The notes under the pieces were generated by a model, which worked only from the letters and a program-made list of their open reading frames with translations, was not told the DNA's origin and made no database searches. This document shows positions 19,504 to 22,900 of a stretch of DNA of 22,900 bases, one piece after another (within the stretch, counting starts at the first letter, position 1; every line of letters begins with the position of its first letter). The position numbers and the translations under genes are program-made. The DNA comes from CAYPQL01 sp964412905 (GTDB lineage Bacteria > Patescibacteriota > Minisyncoccia > JAHIHE01 > JAGLIN01): assembly GCA_964412905.1 (NCBI GenBank), contig CAYPQL010000022.1:1-22900 (forward strand), read 5' to 3'.

Positions 19504-22416
19504 TTATGCTTCTTGTGCGGAAGATATTAAATCCCACTTTGTATCTGTACTATTATAAATAAAATCTAAATATAGTGTTTTTGACAAAACAGTTGTAGAA
19601 GGTAATGCTGTTCCCATTGCTCTAAATACTGCATTCCAAGTAAGAGCCCTGGCAGTTGCATTATCCTTAATTCTTATCGTTAGTTTTTGTCCACCTACTG
19701 GTGTTCCGCCTGGAGCATTAAAGAGTAAAGCACCTGCTTGTGCTGTTATTTCAAATTGGTCGCAAGTTGAAACATCAAGCGAAGTTCCTGTATCAGTCGT
19801 ATAAGAAGCGGCAGAAACTATGCGAGGATTTATTCTTTTATTAGTTAAAGTTTGTGTATTTGTCAAGGTTGCTGCAGTATTTAAAACTCCTGCTGCTGGC
19901 AGTCCAACGCAATTAGTGAGAGTTCCGCTTGCTGGTGTCCCGAGAGCGGGAGTTGTCAATGTCGGGCTGGTTAAGGTTTTATTTGTCAAAGTCTGAATAG
20001 CGGTAAGCCGAACAAACTGTTCTAAGCCGTTTTTAACATATTCAAACTCTTCTCCGATGTCTTGTATTCGTTGCAACGCTCCCTGTTGTCTCGCTCCGAT
20101 AATGAAATTAGCTTGGTGGCTTGGATCTTGAGTTGCGTCATCGCTTTCACCGTTGGAAGAAAGATAAAGAGTGTTTTTTGTAATGTTTGTAAAAGCGGTT
20201 GTGCCTTTTCCCACTAAGTAGACCACGCTTAATTCTGCGATTGCGGAAGAAAGCGTCATAAATTCTCCGTCATTTAAGATGTAGTTTAGTCCTTCGTCGC
20301 TTCCAGTTCCAACTGCTTGACCGTTAGTCGTTGAAGCTTTGACAATCGCTACACTTGGATCAGTCTCTTGAGAGTTATCAAGTTTGAGAGGAACATATCC
20401 GATATTGACTGCGGAAGCGTCTGTGAACTCGAGAGCAGGAATGATCACGCCGTTTTCGTTGGTGAATTTATTAATTCTGTAATAAACTCTGGTCGCTGGA
20501 GAAGGAAGTTTTACTGTTTCAGTAAATTGATTAGTTTCAAGAGGATAGAGAAGTCCTTGAGGGATAGAGGAAGTGTCGAGGTCGGCTTCGATCAAGAAAT
20601 AAACATCAAAGTAGCAATTATATCCATTTGCTGGAGCATTTAATCTAAAATAAAATATAGATAATCCATTAGTCGGCAATATAAACTCTTGGTCGTTATA
20701 AGAATTATTTCCAACACTGCCAGCTAATAGAGTAACCCAAGTTAAACCGTCTAAAGAATACTCAAATTTAGACTGATTATACATTTGAAAAGTTCCCTTA
20801 AATCTAACATTTCCTTTTATTGGTAAAATTGTATTAACTTTATAAACCAAGGTTCCATTATTAGAACCAGTGTAACCATCAATACCGACTCTTGGAATAT
20901 CAGAGGCACTTATAAATGAAAAAGTTCCAGTTGATAATTGAGCATCAATAATTCCTTTAGACATTGTTGCGTCTGTTCTATACTTATACTTCCCATTATC
21001 CAAATCAATAATAGCATTAGAAAGTAATCCGTCTTTATCGGCTTTAAGTTCGGTTTTTATTCCGTTAGCGATAAGAGAAAATGATTCGGATTTTTTGGCG
21101 TATCTCTGAATATAGGAAGCTGCCTCTAAATCATCGGTTGTGTTTGTCTTTGCCGTGCCGTCAGCTACAGAAGAATATAAATGAAAATGCAACGCTCCCG
21201 AAGCCCAAATATTAGGAACATTAAAGTAATTCCAAACTCCTGCAACAAGTGAAGCAGCCGTAATATAATTAGAAGCCACAATAACATTTCCAGCGGTATG
21301 AACTATCAGTGTCCAATTACCCGTGCCTTTCACTACTGGCCATATACCGATTTGAGTAGTGTATTTTTTAGTCGGCGTAAATGTCTGAATATGCGTTGCA
21401 CCTTCGTTGACTGCGATAGTCAGAGCATAGGTATTAGCATAAGCTCCTGTCGGGTCTAAACTATTGTCTATATTATCCGTTGAAGTAATAGCCTGTAAAA
21501 CTTGTCTTATTTTTTCCGCTACTTTACCAGTAAAGGTGGTGTCGGTTACTATTTCTTCAAGTTTAACACTATCAAACCACGCCTGACTAACAGTTCCAGC
21601 GACATTATTGTATAAAGCAAGTCTGCCAAAAACAGCGTCAGTATCTGAAGTAAAATCAACAGTTAAAATAGTCCAGTCATTTGTGGTAGAAAGTTTTGAA
21701 GTTAAAACTGTCGTTCCAACTACGGCGGCACTATCGTATTGAATAATTCCCGCAAAAACTCCATTAGCTCCAACTAAATTAGTTTTGACTTTTATGGTTA
21801 ATCTGTAAAGAGTAGAAACTTTTAAGGGGATAGCTTCTAAAGAAAGAATTGGTAAAGTCACGCCTGAAGTATTATAAACCACGCCACCACCTGAAGTGTC
21901 TATAGCTTCCAGTTTTAAAGAAGATATTCCTTCAGCGGCAATAGCGGTATCTAATTCCGCGCTCATTTGTCCAGCGTCTTCTGATAAATACCAACCTGAA
22001 TTTACTCCAATTATCCCATTTGCGGTAACTGCGGTGTCTTTAGTTCCCAACTCAAACCCTCCATTAAACACCCCTCCCTTAGAAGCGGTGGATATTTTAA
22101 GGTCGGTAGGAGGAGTGGAAAGCTCTCCGATGTCAGCGGCTACAATCACGCCCCATGCAGGAGCGGCGGAAACCGAACCTGTTCCTGTTTGAGTTAAGAA
22201 TTTTTTGGTAGTTGTGGTATTACCGGCAAGTCTGGTGGGAACTCCGCTCGCTGCGCCATATATAATATCACCAAGAGTTGTGATCGGCATATCGTCAGAA
22301 ACAAGCAATCTATGAGTTACCGGATCAGCCCAAAGGACGACAGGTGTTATGCCGTCAGCATTACTTACGCCGAGCAAAGTTACTATCATATTTTTATCTC
22401 TTTTGGCCTCGCTCAT
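19504..22416 (-). CDS. Tail fibre / spike protein
   Basis: 970 residues. Residues about 5-40 (KRDKNMIVTLLGVSNADG, ITPVVLWADPVTHRLLVSD) are an anchor module also present twice in the preceding small gene. Then come a fibre repeat (GDIIYGAASGVPTRLAGNTT), a carbohydrate-binding-like jelly-roll at about 115-290 (NGGFELGTKD start, AWFDSVKLEE end), a further beta domain at about 305-440, a long beta-rich middle, and from about 810 a low-complexity fibre stretch LTNKTLTSPTLTTPALGTPA with GTLTNCVGLP. A C-terminal beta head of ~110 residues (FEITAQAGALLFNAPGG, NSTDTKWDLISS) would touch the host. Such architecture is typical of receptor-binding fibres. No hydrolase motif was recognised. Target sugar or protein unknown. 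Confidence 0.85.
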   Translation of the reverse strand: MSEAKRDKNMIVTLLGVSNADGITPVVLWADPVTHRLLVSDDMPITTLGDIIYGAASGVPTRLAGNTTTTKKFLTQTGTGSVSAAPAWGVIVAADIGELSTPPTDLKISTASKGGVFNGGFELGTKDTAVTANGIIGVNSGWYLSEDAGQMSAELDTAIAAEGISSLKLEAIDTSGGGVVYNTSGVTLPILSLEAIPLKVSTLYRLTIKVKTNLVGANGVFAGIIQYDSAAVVGTTVLTSKLSTTNDWTILTVDFTSDTDAVFGRLALYNNVAGTVSQAWFDSVKLEEIVTDTTFTGKVAEKIRQVLQAITSTDNIDNSLDPTGAYANTYALTIAVNEGATHIQTFTPTKKYTTQIGIWPVVKGTGNWTLIVHTAGNVIVASNYITAASLVAGVWNYFNVPNIWASGALHFHLYSSVADGTAKTNTTDDLEAASYIQRYAKKSESFSLIANGIKTELKADKDGLLSNAIIDLDNGKYKYRTDATMSKGIIDAQLSTGTFSFISASDIPRVGIDGYTGSNNGTLVYKVNTILPIKGNVRFKGTFQMYNQSKFEYSLDGLTWVTLLAGSVGNNSYNDQEFILPTNGLSIFYFRLNAPANGYNCYFDVYFLIEADLDTSSIPQGLLYPLETNQFTETVKLPSPATRVYYRINKFTNENGVIIPALEFTDASAVNIGYVPLKLDNSQETDPSVAIVKASTTNGQAVGTGSDEGLNYILNDGEFMTLSSAIAELSVVYLVGKGTTAFTNITKNTLYLSSNGESDDATQDPSHQANFIIGARQQGALQRIQDIGEEFEYVKNGLEQFVRLTAIQTLTNKTLTSPTLTTPALGTPASGTLTNCVGLPAAGVLNTAATLTNTQTLTNKRINPRIVSAASYTTDTGTSLDVSTCDQFEITAQAGALLFNAPGGTPVGGQKLTIRIKDNATARALTWNAVFRAMGTALPSTTVLSKTLYLDFIYNSTDTKWDLISSAQEA

Positions 22417-22442
22417 TTTTTTATGTTTATTTGATTAAGATT

Positions 22443-22712
22443 TTAGGAACTTTTTGTTAGTAATTCGCCATCATTATTGGCGTATAGTGGCACTGGAGTC
22501 ACCCCGTCGCTCTCAGAGACCGCCAAAAGGGTTGTGACTACATTATCATCTCTTTCCGCCTCATTCCCCGTTAAATCGCTTCCGGCGCTTCCGTCTGATG
22601 TGCAGAGAAAGTGCGAGGAAGGATCTGCTTTGATTTGAATCGGGGTTACTCCGTCAGCGCTGGATATTGCGAGTATTACCGGTATATGATTATTGTCTTT
22701 TTTTGCGTTCAT
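22443..22712 (-). CDS. Two-module fibre-anchor protein
   Basis: 89 residues made of two similar ~36-residue modules: 4-40 (KKDNNHIPVILAISSADG, VTPIQIKADPSSHFLCTSD) and 53-89 (ERDDNVVTTLLAVSESDG, VTPVPLYANNDGELLTKSS), joined by a Gly/Ser linker. The first ~40 residues of the following 970-residue fibre are a third copy. The shared pattern is D-x-N, hydrophobic strand, (S)-x-x-DG(V/I)TP, hydrophobic strand, A-(D/N). The small protein may cap the fibre or occupy the same docking site on the tail. The upstream gene stop overlaps its ATG (ATGA at 22709-22712). Structural role inferred from similarity to the fibre N-terminus. Confidence 0.7.
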   Translation of the reverse strand: MNAKKDNNHIPVILAISSADGVTPIQIKADPSSHFLCTSDGSAGSDLTGNEAERDDNVVTTLLAVSESDGVTPVPLYANNDGELLTKSS

Positions 22713-22900
22713 ATATTTCTTTTTTTACGAGATTCTTCTACAGCTTCTTGGAGTGATTTATATTTATCTTTGATTTCTATGTCTTTATTGTACTGTCTTT
22801 TTGCATTTTCCGATAGCTCGATAACTCGTATTTCGATTGCTTTTTCTCTGGTTTCAAGTTTCTTTTCTTTCTCTGTGATCATCCGGATTTTTTCATTCAA
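22709..22900 (-). CDS. Coiled-coil protein, 5' end beyond the window
   Basis: The frame is open to the window edge, so the gene is partial; the codon at 22898-22900 is TTG and need not be the start. The visible 63 residues are a charged heptad-rich helix (ITEKEKKLETREKAIEIRVI, YKSLQEAVEESRKKRNI) without other motifs. It ends in TGA overlapping the next ATG. Scaffold or tail-related roles are possible, but nothing specific can be said. Confidence 0.6.
   Translation of the reverse strand: MNEKIRMITEKEKKLETREKAIEIRVIELSENAKRQYNKDIEIKDKYKSLQEAVEESRKKRNI

Noticed and set aside
1..22900. tRNA genes, CRISPR arrays, insertion sequences or integrase/attachment sites.
   Set aside because: No cloverleaf-like segment, regularly spaced repeat array, transposase, integrase or recombinase of the site-specific type was found on reading; a tRNA scan would settle the first point.

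Overview
The window is part of an AT-rich tailed-phage genome (Caudoviricetes) or a prophage segment. Every gene I can support lies on the minus strand, so transcription runs from high to low coordinates. No rRNA, tRNA, CRISPR array or insertion sequence is visible. There is no large terminase, portal, capsid or DNA polymerase, so these must lie outside the window, probably upstream of 22900 for the head genes. The host cannot be read from the sequence. The small signal-poor genes and many start sites without a Shine-Dalgarno sequence fit an uncultivated low-GC bacterium, and the protein style reminds me of phage genes in candidate-phyla metagenomes, but that is an impression. No long tape measure or tail-tube gene is seen. 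A neck-adaptor-like protein, a propeller-like protein and very large virion proteins suggest a short-tailed (podovirus-like) particle; this is an inference.

Right part (22900 to 8638), virion genes: a partial coiled-coil protein, a small protein built of two copies of the fibre anchor module, a 970-residue fibre/spike, a coiled-coil protein with a C-terminal membrane segment, a propeller-like protein, a small fibre/appendage protein, a neck adaptor, a 723-residue LysM plus lytic transglycosylase virion protein, a 1424-residue polyvalent protein with a probable ADP-ribosyltransferase-like domain, and a papain-family peptidase with an intact catalytic triad.

Middle (8637 to 7770): a structured intergenic element (long hairpin whose loop can pair with its flank), an HNH homing endonuclease with a NUMOD3-like motif, a two-helix holin-like protein, a rho-independent-type terminator, and then a near-consensus promoter (P2). 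P2 starts the early/recombination operon: 3D-domain wall enzyme, small Cys/His protein, ERF single-strand annealing protein, a coiled-coil partner, an acidic protein and an SSB-like protein with an acidic FPF tail.

A second promoter (P1) overlapped by a 37-bp dyad sits before a winged-helix replication initiator that carries iteron-like repeats in its own coding sequence. P1 and P2 share a 16-bp block covering spacer and -10, so they are probably co-regulated. Left of it (4121 to 13) is a run of small, tightly packed accessory genes: a secreted zinc metalloprotease, an HNH nuclease whose natural start is separated from the body by an in-frame amber codon, a YopX-family protein, zinc-ribbon-like microproteins, a PD-(D/E)XK nuclease and several unknowns. 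A 51-bp duplication gives two of these small genes the same first 16 codons, a sign of recombination among the small genes. Small genes of 52, 53 and 55 codons at 1473-1631, 7091-7252 and 1290-1457 fill what would otherwise look like gaps; no stretch above 300 bases is left without a gene.
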